Under the pieces are notes generated by a model. That model was not told where the DNA came from. It saw only the letters and a program-made list of their open reading frames with translations, and did no database searches. Positions 32,979 to 33,359 of a DNA stretch of 33,359 nucleotides are shown here, piece after piece. Source of the stretch: Gymnopilus junonius (lineage: Eukaryota > Basidiomycota > Agaricomycetes > Agaricales > Galerinaceae); assembly GCA_015501075.1 (NCBI GenBank), contig JADNYJ010000354.1:1-33359 (forward strand), in the 5' to 3' direction. Every line of letters begins with the position of its first letter. The first letter of the stretch is position 1. The translations under genes and the position numbers were made by a program.

Positions 32979-33359
32979 GCCTGGTCACTTTCAGTGAACC
33001 AGGTTTTGGAGTGGAATAGAGAATTCAGTTTTAGGAAGCTTCCCCAAAAGAAAAAAAATAGCCCAAGGTCTAGATCCATTGCACTATTCAGAATTCCCCG
33101 ACTCTATCACGTGAGTGATAGATAGAAAGGGTTCTGTCGAGTTCGAAATGAACGACTCCCGCCAATGTCAGTCTGAGCTTTCCCATGGCCTCGAACTATG
33201 CAGCATGCTAAGATTTATTCACTTTCTTCTATATATCTGAACTGCAAATTTTTTAGCTTACAAAAATTTCAACATTTTCTGCATTACATATTTTACTATA
33301 GAAGTAACATAATTACCCTTCAGGCTGGCGCGAGGAGTCAACCGAAGGTTGGCGACAAG
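32979..33359. other. Right edge, AT-rich non-coding sequence
   Basis: About 380 bases with A- and T-runs and no open frame of interest. A perfect short inverted motif TATCACGTGAGTGATA (CACGTG core) occurs near 33107-33122 and could be an E-box-type site for a bHLH factor, but no gene start is visible next to it. Confidence 0.35.

Noticed and set aside
1..33359. CRISPR arrays, prokaryotic operons or phage genes
   Set aside because: All confident genes are intron-containing eukaryotic genes; the repeats seen lack the direct-repeat/spacer arrangement of CRISPR.

Overview
The window looks like nuclear DNA from a mushroom-forming basidiomycete (Agaricomycetes). The genes are split by many short GT-AG introns, mostly 47-75 nt and some with CTAAC-type branch points. 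The recognisable families are typical of these fungi: a large acidic F-box protein, short Zn(II)2Cys6 regulators ending in a CGCLH..SYRTMLELSLGLRRA block, Nramp, and a voltage-channel-beta-type aldo/keto reductase. I rebuilt all gene models by hand from splice sites and reading frames; no alignment or expression data were available.

Layout. 1-4710 is gene-poor, low-complexity DNA with short tandem repeats and a G-quadruplex motif. 4711-8866 (+) is a 1231-residue F-box protein with two long acidic tracts. 8867-12299 holds its probable 3' region and then intergenic DNA. 12300-13567 (-) and 15401-16702 (-) are tandem paralogous Zn2Cys6 regulators with the same exon plan; the second carries a one-base frameshift relative to the first. 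16703-18020 is an intergenic region holding a 353-bp terminal-inverted-repeat element packed with small hairpins. 18021-19857 (+) is a metal-dependent amidohydrolase. 20623-22334 (+) is an aldo/keto reductase, also with an apparent one-base deletion in a G run and one GC-AG intron. 23730-25112 (+) is an unrecognised serine-rich protein. 25419-25826 holds three tandem ~150-bp repeats. 26025-28621 (+) is an Nramp metal transporter. 29113-30305 (+) is a probable OB-fold protein, convergent with 30437-30936 (-), a 108-residue thioredoxin. 30937-33359 is mostly non-coding, with an F-box/LRR-like remnant and two weak gene candidates.

How the genes may work together. The paired regulators next to an amidohydrolase and an aldo/keto reductase could form a small regulated catabolic or detoxification block; this rests only on adjacency. 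Nramp, the OB-fold protein and thioredoxin look like ordinary housekeeping neighbours. The least explained features are the hairpin-array element between the regulators and the amidohydrolase, the triple repeat in front of Nramp, and the two single-G deletions, which may be assembly errors or real lesions.
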